This document shows, in pieces, positions 38,184-47,301 of a stretch of DNA of 61,840 nt. The notes beneath the pieces were generated by a model. It was not told the origin of the DNA and made no database searches. It was given only the letters and a program-made list of their open reading frames with translations. The stretch covers positions 1 to 61,840 of the forward strand of contig CAMYJI010000034.1 in NCBI GenBank assembly GCA_947258545.1, in the 5' to 3' direction. The translations under genes and the position numbers were made by a program. How positions within the stretch are numbered: the stretch's first letter is position 1; every line of letters starts with the position of its first letter. This DNA is from an uncultured Ectothiorhodospiraceae bacterium. Lineage in GTDB: Bacteria > Pseudomonadota > Gammaproteobacteria > UBA9214.

Positions 38184-38795
38184 ATGAGCCGTTATCCTGT
38201 CATTGCCAGGGAAGGTATGCTGCCCTTGCTGGCCACTGCCCTTACGGCGGTGCTGGTATTGCATTTTGTCGGTTTCTACCAATCCCTGGTCTTGTGGGCG
38301 GCCTGTCTGCTGCTGCTCGTTGTTTTCAGGGACCCCGAGCGCGAGGTACCATCTGTTCCACAGGCAGTTGTCTGTCCCGCTGACGGCAGGATCACCTCTA
38401 TCGGCATGGCCCATGACCCCTACCTCAATCGCCCCAGCATCAAGGTAATTATGCAGATGAATCCCTACGGGGCCTACTCCACACGCAGTCCCGTTGAAGG
38501 CAAGGTGCTGGAGCCGCCAGGCAACCCTGACGATCCCGGTGCGCCGCATGGGGTCTGGCTGCAAACCGACGAGGGTGACGACGTGGTGCTGGTCATGAAC
38601 CGCGGACCGCTGAACAATGCACCCAGGTGCTATGTGCGTTTCGGCGAGCGAGTCGGCCAGGGGCAGCGCTGCGGTTTCATCCATATGGGGGCGCAGATCG
38701 ACCTTTATCTTCCGGAGTCGTGCCGTACTGACGTGTCGCCTGGTGACTGGGTCAGAAGTGGTTCTGACGTCATAGGAAAACTCATTCACGCGTGA
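38184..38795 (+). CDS. phosphatidylserine decarboxylase-like protein lacking catalytic residues
   Basis: A 203-residue membrane protein (two hydrophobic spans at about 12-48) with the overall pattern of short archaeal-type Psd: VFRDPEREVP, VVCPADGRITSI, GQRCGFIHMGAQIDLYLP. In active Psd the second-last segment reads F-G-S-R, and the Ser becomes the pyruvoyl group. Here it is GAQ (Ala170, codon 38691-38693). The conserved H-V-N-R segment is also lost (QMNPYGAYSTRSPVEGK), and a stretch of about 10 residues is missing in the middle. It should not self-process or decarboxylate. It sits directly before pssA, the natural pathway neighbour, so it may have a structural or regulatory role in phosphatidylserine metabolism. 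Confidence 0.75.
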   Translation: MSRYPVIAREGMLPLLATALTAVLVLHFVGFYQSLVLWAACLLLLVVFRDPEREVPSVPQAVVCPADGRITSIGMAHDPYLNRPSIKVIMQMNPYGAYSTRSPVEGKVLEPPGNPDDPGAPHGVWLQTDEGDDVVLVMNRGPLNNAPRCYVRFGERVGQGQRCGFIHMGAQIDLYLPESCRTDVSPGDWVRSGSDVIGKLIHA

Positions 38796-38799
38796 TGAT

Positions 38800-39588
38800 A
38801 TGACTACCGGGCAGCCAGTCGACCAGGAAACCAAAGAGCAGAAGTCACGGCGAGGTATCTACCTGCTTCCCAATATGTTCACAACGGCTGGCCTGTTCGC
38901 CGGTTTCTATGCCATCGTGGCGGCCATGGGTGAGCGATACGAGGCCGCCGCCGTGGCCATATTCGTGGCCATGATCATGGATGGCATTGACGGGCGTGTG
39001 GCCCGCCTGACGAACACCCAGAGTGATTTCGGCGTGGAATATGACAGTCTGTCGGACATGGTGTGCTTCGGACTGGCACCGGCGCTGGTGATGTATGAAT
39101 GGTCGTTGCAGGCCATGATCAGTATCGGCTGGGCCAAGCTCGGCTGGTTGTCCGCGTTTATTTATACCGCAGGCGCGGCCCTGCGCCTGGCACGCTTCAA
39201 TGCCCAGATTGCCAGCGCCGAGAAGCGCTACTTCAAGGGGCTGCCGAGTCCGTCGTCGGCCGGCGTCCTGGCAGGGCTGGTCTGGGTCGGTGCGGATCTT
39301 GGGATAGCGGGCGAGCAGGTCGTTTATCTCGCGTTTGCCTTGACAATCCTCATGGGCGGCCTGATGGTCAGTAACATCAGTTACTACAGTTTCAAGGAAA
39401 TCGATTTCAAGAACCGGGTGCCATTTGTGACCTTGTTGCTGGTGGTACTGGTCTATGTATTCGCCTCCATTGACCCACCCAAGGTCCTGTTTGCGGGCTT
39501 CCTGGTTTATGCCCTGTCGGGTCCTGTGTTGACCGTATTGCGGCGCAGGCACAAGCGCGCCACACAAGGCATGGACGATGGTCAATGA
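38800..39588 (+). CDS. pssA: CDP-diacylglycerol-serine O-phosphatidyltransferase
   Basis: An integral membrane enzyme that makes phosphatidylserine. The 262 residues include a short charged N-terminus, then membrane spans. The CDP-alcohol transferase signature DGIDGRVARLTNTQSDFGVE followed by YDSLSD holds all the Asp residues. This is the short, type II, membrane PssA, unlike the peripheral enzyme of E. coli. Four bases after the Psd-like gene stop, so probably one unit with it and ilvBNC. Confidence 0.93.
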   Translation: MTTGQPVDQETKEQKSRRGIYLLPNMFTTAGLFAGFYAIVAAMGERYEAAAVAIFVAMIMDGIDGRVARLTNTQSDFGVEYDSLSDMVCFGLAPALVMYEWSLQAMISIGWAKLGWLSAFIYTAGAALRLARFNAQIASAEKRYFKGLPSPSSAGVLAGLVWVGADLGIAGEQVVYLAFALTILMGGLMVSNISYYSFKEIDFKNRVPFVTLLLVVLVYVFASIDPPKVLFAGFLVYALSGPVLTVLRRRHKRATQGMDDGQ

Positions 39589-39591
39589 CCC

Positions 39592-39620
39592 TTGGCATCG
39601 GCATGGCTTTGTTCTATAGT
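39592..39620 (+). promoter_or_regulatory. sigma-70 promoter of leuA
   Basis: TTGGCA (39592-39597, 5 of 6), a 17-bp spacer and TATAGT (39615-39620, 5 of 6) make the best consensus promoter noted in the window. The expected start near 39627 gives leuA a leader of about 250 nt. Confidence 0.65.
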
Positions 39621-39628
39621 CATTGGTA

Positions 39629-39733
39629 ATGAATCAGTATCTCATCACATCCGACCTCTCTCTCCGGGCGCTCTCCACGGAAGGCCCTGGCCTGCTGCCG
39701 CTTTTCCTGCGACTCCTGCCTTCGGGCAACTGA
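39629..39733 (+). CDS. possible leucine-rich leader peptide of leuA
   Basis: A 34-codon ORF starting ATG 39629 and ending TGA 39731-39733, with 10 Leu among 34 residues; the densest part reads GLLPLFLRLLPSGN. It begins within 1-3 bases of the predicted transcription start, so it would be read leaderless; there is no ribosome-binding site. A leucine-rich ORF between promoter and leuA suggests ribosome-mediated attenuation. However, the Leu codons are the common CTC/CTG, and no hairpin with a T-run follows, only CCGG...CCGG and CTGAAT...ATTCAG pairs. Confidence 0.35.
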   Translation: MNQYLITSDLSLRALSTEGPGLLPLFLRLLPSGN

Positions 39734-39878
39734 TATCAAAAAACCTGGCGAGGTGACACGCAGACAACATGATTATAGAAACCGGCACAGATCCGGCCGC
39801 TTTGTTATGCTGGCAGTGGGCTGACCGGTCAAGCGTCTGAATCCCGGTGATTCAGCTGCGTCCAGAACGGAGCCAGAC

Positions 39879-41426
39879 ATGAGTGATGATAAATTAATTA
39901 TTTTCGACACCACCTTGCGTGACGGGGAGCAGAGCCCTGGCGCCTCCATGACACGGGATGAAAAGGTGCGGATTGCCAGGGCGCTGGAGCGCATGCGGGT
40001 TGACGTGATCGAGGCCGGTTTCCCGATCGCCAGCGAGGGTGACTTCGAGGCCGTGCAGGCCGTCGCCAGTGCCGTTTCCGATAGCACCATCTGCGGGCTC
40101 GCGCGCGCGCTGGACAAGGATATCGACCGGGCGGGGGAGGCCCTGAAACCGGCCGCCTCCTCGCGTATTCACACGTTCATTGCCACCTCGCCGATTCACA
40201 TGAAGATGAAACTGCGCATGGAGCCCGACCAGGTCATCGAGCAGGCGGTGCATGCAGTCAGGCGTGCGCGCGGCTTCACCGACAATGTCGAATTTTCGCC
40301 CGAGGACGCAGGACGTTCCGAAATCGACTTCCTCTGCCGGGTGATCGAAGCAGTCATCGATGCCGGTGCCACCACGGTCAATATCCCCGATACCGTTGGC
40401 TACAACCTGCCGCACCAGTTCGGGGAGTTGATCCGGATCCTGATCGAGCGAGTTCCCAATTCGGACAAGGCGGTGTTTTCCGTGCATTGCCATAACGACC
40501 TCGGCCTGGCCGTGGGTAATTCGCTCTCGGCGGTCCTGAACGGTGCGCGCCAGGTGGAATGTACCATCAACGGCCTCGGGGAACGCGCCGGTAATGCCGC
40601 GCTCGAGGAAGTGGTCATGACGGTGCAGACACGGCAGGACATATTTCCCTGCCGCACCGGCCTGGATACCACCCAGATCGTGCCGTGTTCGCGGCTGGTG
40701 TCCGGCATCACCGGTTTTGCCGTGCAGCCCAACAAGGCCATCGTCGGGGTCAATGCCTTTGCCCACGAATCCGGTATTCACCAGGATGGCGTGCTCAAGA
40801 GCCGCGAGACCTACGAAATCATGCGCGCCCAGGATGTCGGCTGGTCGGCCAACCGGATCGTGCTGGGCAAGCACTCCGGGCGCAACGCGTTTCGCACCCG
40901 GATGAAGGACCTCGATATCGAGTTCGAATCCGAAGAGGACCTGAACAAGGCCTTCTCACGCTTCAAGGCTCTGGCCGACAAGAAGCACGAGATCTTCGAT
41001 GAGGACCTGCAGTCGCTGGTGACGGAGTCCGGGCTGGAGGCCGGAAACGATTGGCTCAAGCTGGTGGCCCTCAAGGTCTGCTCGGAGACCGGTGAGGTGC
41101 CCGAGGCGACGGTCTCGCTCTGGATCGATGGTGACGAGCAGCTGTCCTCGGCTGCCGGCAGTGGTCCCGTGGATGCCTCCTTCAAGGCGATCGAGACGCT
41201 GGTCAACAGCCATACCGAGTTGCAGCTGTATTCCGTCAACAATATCACCAGCGGAACGGATTCCCAGGGCGAGGTGACGGTGCGCCTGCAGCGGGATGGC
41301 CATATCGTCAACGGGCAAGGGGCCGATACGGATATCGTGATCGCATCCGCCAAGGCCTACGTGAACGCGCTCAACAAGATCATCAGGCGCGAGGAACGCG
41401 CCCATCCCCAGCTCGGGGACGTGTGA
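39879..41426 (+). CDS. leuA: 2-isopropylmalate synthase
   Basis: Condenses 2-ketoisovalerate with acetyl-CoA, the committed step of leucine synthesis. The 515 residues have the catalytic TIM barrel ([69 protein letters not shown]) and the C-terminal leucine-sensing domain from about 390 ([20 protein letters not shown]). Leader and promoter lie upstream. Confidence 0.97.
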   Translation: MSDDKLIIFDTTLRDGEQSPGASMTRDEKVRIARALERMRVDVIEAGFPIASEGDFEAVQAVASAVSDSTICGLARALDKDIDRAGEALKPAASSRIHTFIATSPIHMKMKLRMEPDQVIEQAVHAVRRARGFTDNVEFSPEDAGRSEIDFLCRVIEAVIDAGATTVNIPDTVGYNLPHQFGELIRILIERVPNSDKAVFSVHCHNDLGLAVGNSLSAVLNGARQVECTINGLGERAGNAALEEVVMTVQTRQDIFPCRTGLDTTQIVPCSRLVSGITGFAVQPNKAIVGVNAFAHESGIHQDGVLKSRETYEIMRAQDVGWSANRIVLGKHSGRNAFRTRMKDLDIEFESEEDLNKAFSRFKALADKKHEIFDEDLQSLVTESGLEAGNDWLKLVALKVCSETGEVPEATVSLWIDGDEQLSSAAGSGPVDASFKAIETLVNSHTELQLYSVNNITSGTDSQGEVTVRLQRDGHIVNGQGADTDIVIASAKAYVNALNKIIRREERAHPQLGDV

Positions 41427-41450
41427 GCTACATGGCAGAGTTGCGATAAC

Positions 41451-42167
41451 GTGGGCATCCCTTTTCCCAGCGAGTACCTGCAGGCCATGGGCATCCAGCA
41501 GTGGGTGCCGCGTGATGGTATGGCGGCCGTTTCCGCACCGGCGCAGGCCGTTGAAATTACTACATCACCCGAGATATACGTCCCGCAGGCTGGTGAAGAC
41601 GCTATTGCCTTGCTTGACTGGCCGGCCCTGGAGGCGCGGGTGTCCACTTGCGAACGCTGCGCCCTGCATGCAACGCGCAACCGAACGGTGTTTGGTAGCG
41701 GTGACCGGTCGGCGGACTGGCTGATAATCGGCGAGGCGCCCGGGGCGGACGAGGACCGCCAGGGTGAACCGTTCGTGGGGCGCGCAGGCAAGCTGCTGAC
41801 GGCCATGCTGCAGGCGGTCGGTTATCGGCGTGACCAGGTTTATATCACGAATATCCTCAAGTGCCGGCCGCCCCAGAACCGCGACCCGTCATCCGATGAA
41901 ACGGCCTGTTGTCACGCCTACCTGGAGCGCCAGATCGAACTGGTGAACCCAAGGCTGATCCTGGCTGTCGGACGTATTGCGGCCCACACCCTGCTTGGGA
42001 CCGATACCGCAATTGGACGTCTGCGTAGCAGCGTGCATCATTATGGAAAAGACCGGATACCGCTGGTCGTGACCTATCACCCGGCCTACCTGCTGCGCTC
42101 ACCCCTTGAAAAACGCAAGGCCTGGGAAGACCTGCGACTGGCGCGTCAGGCTGCAAGTGGCGGGTAA
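41451..42167 (+). CDS. uracil-DNA glycosylase, family 4 (iron-sulfur)
   Basis: Removes uracil from DNA in base-excision repair. The 238-residue chain has a non-conserved N-terminal extension of about 60 residues and then the family 4 pattern. The cluster Cys pair is in [13 protein letters not shown], the active-site motif is [20 protein letters not shown], further cluster Cys lies in [13 protein letters not shown], and [12 protein letters not shown] is C-terminal. It starts with GTG at 41451, and the next gene rimI is 23 bp away. The same pair is adjacent in many gammaproteobacteria. Confidence 0.93.
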   Translation: MGIPFPSEYLQAMGIQQWVPRDGMAAVSAPAQAVEITTSPEIYVPQAGEDAIALLDWPALEARVSTCERCALHATRNRTVFGSGDRSADWLIIGEAPGADEDRQGEPFVGRAGKLLTAMLQAVGYRRDQVYITNILKCRPPQNRDPSSDETACCHAYLERQIELVNPRLILAVGRIAAHTLLGTDTAIGRLRSSVHHYGKDRIPLVVTYHPAYLLRSPLEKRKAWEDLRLARQAASGG

Positions 42168-42190
42168 ATACCGACTGTGTTCACGCTAGC

Positions 42191-42655
42191 ATGAGCGCCA
42201 TTCTGAAAGAGCCTATCTTGAGCTTCCGGCCCATGCAGGAGGCGGACCTGACTGACGTCATCGAAATCGAACGGCGCAGTTATCCCTATCCCTGGACGCG
42301 CACCATCTTCAGCGACTGTCTGCGGGCCGGATATTCGTGCTGGATCTGTGAGCGGCAGGGCATTGTTGATGGCTATGGCGTGATCAGTGTCGCGGCCGGT
42401 GAATCACACCTCCTGAACCTGTGCGTCCGCCCGGAGGCCCAGCAGCAGGGAATCGGACGTAAGCTATTGAAGCACTTCATTTCCATCGCGCAACGTCACG
42501 GGGCCGAGATGATCTTCCTGGAGGTGCGTCCGTCCAACAAGGCGGCACTGGAGCTGTATGGCAAGAGCGACTTTAATGAACTGGGTGTACGCAAGGACTA
42601 CTATCCCGCGCCGGGTGGGCGCGAGGATGCCCTGATACTGGCGCGTGTGTTGTAG
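42191..42655 (+). CDS. rimI: ribosomal protein bS18-alanine N-acetyltransferase
   Basis: A GNAT-fold acetyltransferase, RimI type. The 154 residues begin with a short extension, then LSFRPMQEADLTDVIEIERR. The acetyl-CoA binding loop is RPEAQQQGIGRKLLKHFI, preceded by SHLLNLCVRPE, and EVRPSNKAALELYGKSDF is the usual C-terminal pattern of RimI. Follows the UDG gene, probably co-transcribed. Confidence 0.92.
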   Translation: MSAILKEPILSFRPMQEADLTDVIEIERRSYPYPWTRTIFSDCLRAGYSCWICERQGIVDGYGVISVAAGESHLLNLCVRPEAQQQGIGRKLLKHFISIAQRHGAEMIFLEVRPSNKAALELYGKSDFNELGVRKDYYPAPGGREDALILARVL

Positions 42656-42723
42656 GAGGCGACGTTCCCGCCGGTATGCGTTAAAATACCCTGTTTCCCG
42701 AGTTGTAACACTTCCCGTTTGAC

Positions 42724-44293
42724 ATGAGCAGCCTGAATCACGAGGCGGCACGGCGCCGCACCTTTGCCATTATTTCCCATCCCGATGCGGGGAAAACCAC
42801 CCTGACCGAGAAGCTGCTGCTGTTCGGCGGCGCGATCTAGCGTCAAGGGCCGCAAGGCGGCGCGGCATGCGACCTCTGACTGGATGGAGCTGGAGAAGCA
42901 GCGTGGAATATCGGTGACGTCCTCGGTGATGCAGTTTCCCTACGGGGAGTGCATGGTTAACCTGCTCGATACACCGGGCCACGAGGATTTCTCGGAGGAT
43001 ACCTACCGGACCCTGACCGCGGTCGATTCGGCGCTTATGGTTATCGATGTCGCCAAGGGTGTGGAGGCACGCACCATCAAGCTGATGGAGGTTTGCCGTC
43101 TGCGTACCACCCCGATCTTCACCTTCATCAACAAGCTTGACCGCGAGGGGCGCGAACCGATCGACCTGCTCGACGAGGTGGAAGATGTCCTCAAGATCCA
43201 GTGTGCACCGATCACCTGGCCTATCGGTATGGGCAAGCGCTTCAAGGGTGTTTATCACCTGATCGATGACAGTGTGCACCTCTACACCCCGGGCAAGGGC
43301 AGTGTGCGCCAGGACGTCAGCACGATCAAAGGGCTGGATAATCCCCTCCTGGACGAGGTGCTCGGGGACCAGGCCAGCGAACTGCGCGAGGAGATCGAGC
43401 TGGTCCAGGGGGCCAGTCACGGCTTCGATCTGCAGGCCTACCTGCGGGGTGAGCTCTCACCCGTATTCTTCGGCTCGGCCATCAATAATTTTGGTGTGCA
43501 GGAGTTGCTCGACTATTTCGTCCAGTACGCCCCGGCACCCCAGCCGCATGAAAATACCACGCGCACCATCATGCCCGATGAAGAGAAACTCACTGGTTTT
43601 GTATTCAAGATCCAGGCGAACATGGACCCCCAGCACCGCGACCGCATCGCCTTCCTGCGGGTCTGCTCGGGCAGCTATAAGAAAGGCATGAAGATGCGCC
43701 ATGTGCGCATCGGCCGCGACGTGCAGGTGGCCAACGCCCTGACCTTCCTGGCCGCGGACCGTGGGCACGTCGAGGAGGCCTGGCCGGGGGACATCATCGG
43801 TCTGCACAACCACGGCACCATTCGCATCGGTGATACCTTCACCCAGGGGGAGGAACTGAAATATACCGGCATTCCGAATTTCGCCCCGGAACTGTTCCGC
43901 CGCGCCATCCTCAAGGACCCGCTGCGGATGAAGGCCTTGCAGAAGGGCCTGGACCAGCTGTCCGAGGAGGGTGCGACCCAGTTGTTCCGGCCCTTCAAGA
44001 ACAATGACCTGATTCTCGGGGCGGTGGGTGTGCTGCAGTTCGATGTGGTCGCCCATCGACTGCGGGATGAATACAAGGTGGAATGCGTGTTCGAGCCCGT
44101 GACCGTTGCCACGGCACGCTGGGTGGAATGCCCCGATGAAAAAATGCTGGAACGTTTCAGGGAAAAGGCCTATGAGAACCTGGCCCTGGACCAGGGTGGT
44201 GCGCTGGTCTATATCGCACCAACGCGGGTCAACCTGGACCTGGCCATGGAGCGGTGGCCGGACATCCGCTTCAATGCCACCCGGGAGCACTGA
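42724..44293 (+). pseudogene. prfC: peptide chain release factor 3, frameshift in the G domain
   Basis: RF3 is a GTPase that recycles RF1/RF2 from the ribosome. The frame from ATG 42724 holds the P-loop ([20 protein letters not shown]) and reaches GGAI, then meets a TAG at 42838-42840. The gene continues in the +1 frame from 42842 ([20 protein letters not shown]) through [36 protein letters not shown] and [10 protein letters not shown] to a normal C-terminus. Compared with E. coli RF3, five codons between I and VKG are replaced by four bases, a net loss of 11 nt in the switch I loop. As written it cannot be full-length; the later ATG 42884 lacks the P-loop. Confidence 0.9.
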
Positions 44294-44350
44294 TATAGCC
44301 CCGTGTTGCCAGAGGTGCCCTGAGGATCGAATTCTTCGTGCCGCACGGAG

Positions 44351-44803
44351 CTAGAAGTCTATCCAGTGGACGACGTGGTCCTCGAGCTGCTCCTTGGTGA
44401 CGGCATTCTCGCTGGTGATTTTACCACGTACCGAGATGCCGGCCTGGTGAACGGTTTTCGGGTCGCCGGAGACGAGCGGGTGCCACCATTCAAGGGGCTG
44501 GCCGCTTGCCAGGCGCCGATAGGCGCAGCTTGTCGGCAACCACTCGAGCTGGCCGGCATCATCTGCAGACAGGTGCAGGCAATCGTGAACGATATTCAGG
44601 CGGTCCGGGTAGTTCATGCAGCGGCAGGATTCCTCGTCCAGTAAGCGGCATGCCACGTTGGTATAAAAGAACAGGCCCGTATCGATATCTTCCAGTTTGT
44701 GGAGGCAACACCGGCCGCAACCATCACAAAGCCGCTCCCACTCCTCTGCGGACATCTCCCCGAGTGTTTTGTTGTTCCAAAATGCGGCGGCTTCTGTAAC
44801 CAT
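44351..44803 (-). CDS. YcgN-type cysteine-cluster protein
   Basis: A 150-residue protein of the YcgN/UPF0260 family. Cysteine motifs are CDGCGRCCLHKLEDIDTG, NVACRLLDEESCRCMNY, and later Cys in HDCLHL and TSCAYRRL, suggesting a metal or iron-sulfur site. Function unknown. The frame starts with GTG at 44842, but the ATG at 44803 (MVTEAAAFWNNKTLGEMS) aligns better with E. coli YcgN. Neither start has a clear ribosome-binding site. Convergent with prfC. Confidence 0.87.
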   Translation of the reverse strand: MVTEAAAFWNNKTLGEMSAEEWERLCDGCGRCCLHKLEDIDTGLFFYTNVACRLLDEESCRCMNYPDRLNIVHDCLHLSADDAGQLEWLPTSCAYRRLASGQPLEWWHPLVSGDPKTVHQAGISVRGKITSENAVTKEQLEDHVVHWIDF

Positions 44804-44903
44804 AGTCAAGGCTGTGCAGTCCGTGTAAAAGGGATTATCCACGAATACGGGCGTTCAATGAAACCAGTGGCTACAGGCTCATCATCGCGATAAGCGGGAC
44901 ACC

Positions 44904-46148
<1,245 letters not shown>

Positions 46149-46173
46149 GAGACACGAGACGCACTGTGGTGGT

Positions 46174-46189
46174 CAATTGTTAACAATTG
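46174..46189. promoter_or_regulatory. 16-bp perfect palindrome upstream of rpfF
   Basis: CAATTGTTAACAATTG reads the same on both strands. It lies about 95 bp upstream of the candidate rpfF promoter and just after the MFS gene. The form fits a dimeric regulator site. The regulator is not known. Confidence 0.45.
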
Positions 46190-46283
46190 CCAGACGCATG
46201 GATCGTTGCAGACACAATCTATAGAGTCATCAGTCACAGGACTACGCAGCATATTGTGTTTCCGGTGCCATACGCTTAACTGC

Positions 46284-46312
46284 TTGTTCTGTAATATGAT
46301 TTGAGATATAAA
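46284..46312 (+). promoter_or_regulatory. candidate rpfF promoter
   Basis: TTGTTC (46284-46289), 17 bp, TATAAA (46307-46312). Good -10, weak -35, correct spacing. Starts about 65 bp before the chosen rpfF start codon. Confidence 0.4.
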
Positions 46313-46385
46313 TAGTGTGTGTGCTGGAACATTTCAACAACAATAAGGCTTGCATACAGCAATTATTCAGAAAGGGGGAGCACCG

Positions 46386-47291
46386 TTGGAAGATCATCTA
46401 GACCTGCTGCAACATAGTGTGCGTCATCTCAAGGTAAGCAGGGATCCGTCACTGCGAGCGGTGTGGGTGGAGTTTAAATATGATGATCGGCCCTGTTTTA
46501 CCAGTGATCTGCTCGAAGACGTGTGGGCCGTGCAGCGCAGCATACGCCAGACTGTGTTATCAGATCATCATCAGTCGCAAAGCGACAGACTGCTGTTTCA
46601 GGTGCTCGCCTCGACAGATAGCCGGGCATTCAGTCTGGGTGGTGATTTAACCTATTTTATCCAGCTGATCGAGGCTGGTGATCGCGATGGTCTGCGGAAG
46701 TATGCCAAGACCTGTATTGATATCCAGTATGCAACCGCGACGCATTACGGCACCCCGTTCACTACAATCGCACTGGTTGAGGGTGAAGCGTTGGGCGGTG
46801 GATTCGAAGCGGCCTTGTCAGCCCATTTACTGATCGCCGAGCCACAGGCAAGGTTTGGTTTTCCTGAGATTTCATTCGGTATGTTTCCGGGTATGGGCGC
46901 CTTATCGTTGCTCGCCCGCCGGGTGGCGCCGGCTACTGCGCGCAAGCTGATTATGGATCACCGGATTTATACGGCCGCGGAGCTATATGAACTGGGTATT
47001 GTGGATGTCCTGTCCGAGAAGGGTAAAGGTCGAGAAGCAACCGCTGACTACATGAGGCGTCATATCGGACTGGTTACCGGCCTGCAGGGTTTCCAGGCGG
47101 CGGTAGACCGTGTATATCCTCTTGAGTATGACGAATTCACTGATGTCGTTGAGTTATGGGTTGAGTCGGCAATGCATCTGAACGAAAGGAACAAGCGCCT
47201 AATGGAATATTTTGCCCGGGCCCAGTTAAGCCGCGGCAATTCTCCTGATAAACACCCCGGTACAAGCACCTACCAGTTTGGATCTAATTGA
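46386..47291 (+). CDS. rpfF: DSF synthase, RpfF-type crotonase
   Basis: A crotonase-fold enzyme that in Xanthomonas dehydrates 3-hydroxyacyl-ACP and releases cis-2-unsaturated fatty acids (diffusible signal factors). The match to RpfF rather than ordinary enoyl-CoA hydratases lies in FNLGGDL-like SLGGDLTYFIQLIEAGDRDG, GEALGGGFEAALSAHLLIAE and FPEISFGMFPGMGALSLLAR, and in the C-terminal VELWVESAMHLNERN. The frame is open from TTG 46350, but TTG 46386 has GGGGGAG 5 bp upstream. From there the product is 301 residues and the two catalytic glutamates fall at 141 and 161, the positions used for the Xanthomonas enzyme. Convergent with the rpfC-like gene. Confidence 0.88.
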   Translation: MEDHLDLLQHSVRHLKVSRDPSLRAVWVEFKYDDRPCFTSDLLEDVWAVQRSIRQTVLSDHHQSQSDRLLFQVLASTDSRAFSLGGDLTYFIQLIEAGDRDGLRKYAKTCIDIQYATATHYGTPFTTIALVEGEALGGGFEAALSAHLLIAEPQARFGFPEISFGMFPGMGALSLLARRVAPATARKLIMDHRIYTAAELYELGIVDVLSEKGKGREATADYMRRHIGLVTGLQGFQAAVDRVYPLEYDEFTDVVELWVESAMHLNERNKRLMEYFARAQLSRGNSPDKHPGTSTYQFGSN

Positions 47292-47301
47292 CCGGTCAGG
47301 A

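Noticed and set aside
46386..47291. Ordinary enoyl-CoA hydratase of beta-oxidation
   Set aside because: Catalytic glutamate spacing, the SLGGDL segment and the C-terminal helix pattern follow RpfF, and the gene neighbours are RpfC- and RpfG-like.
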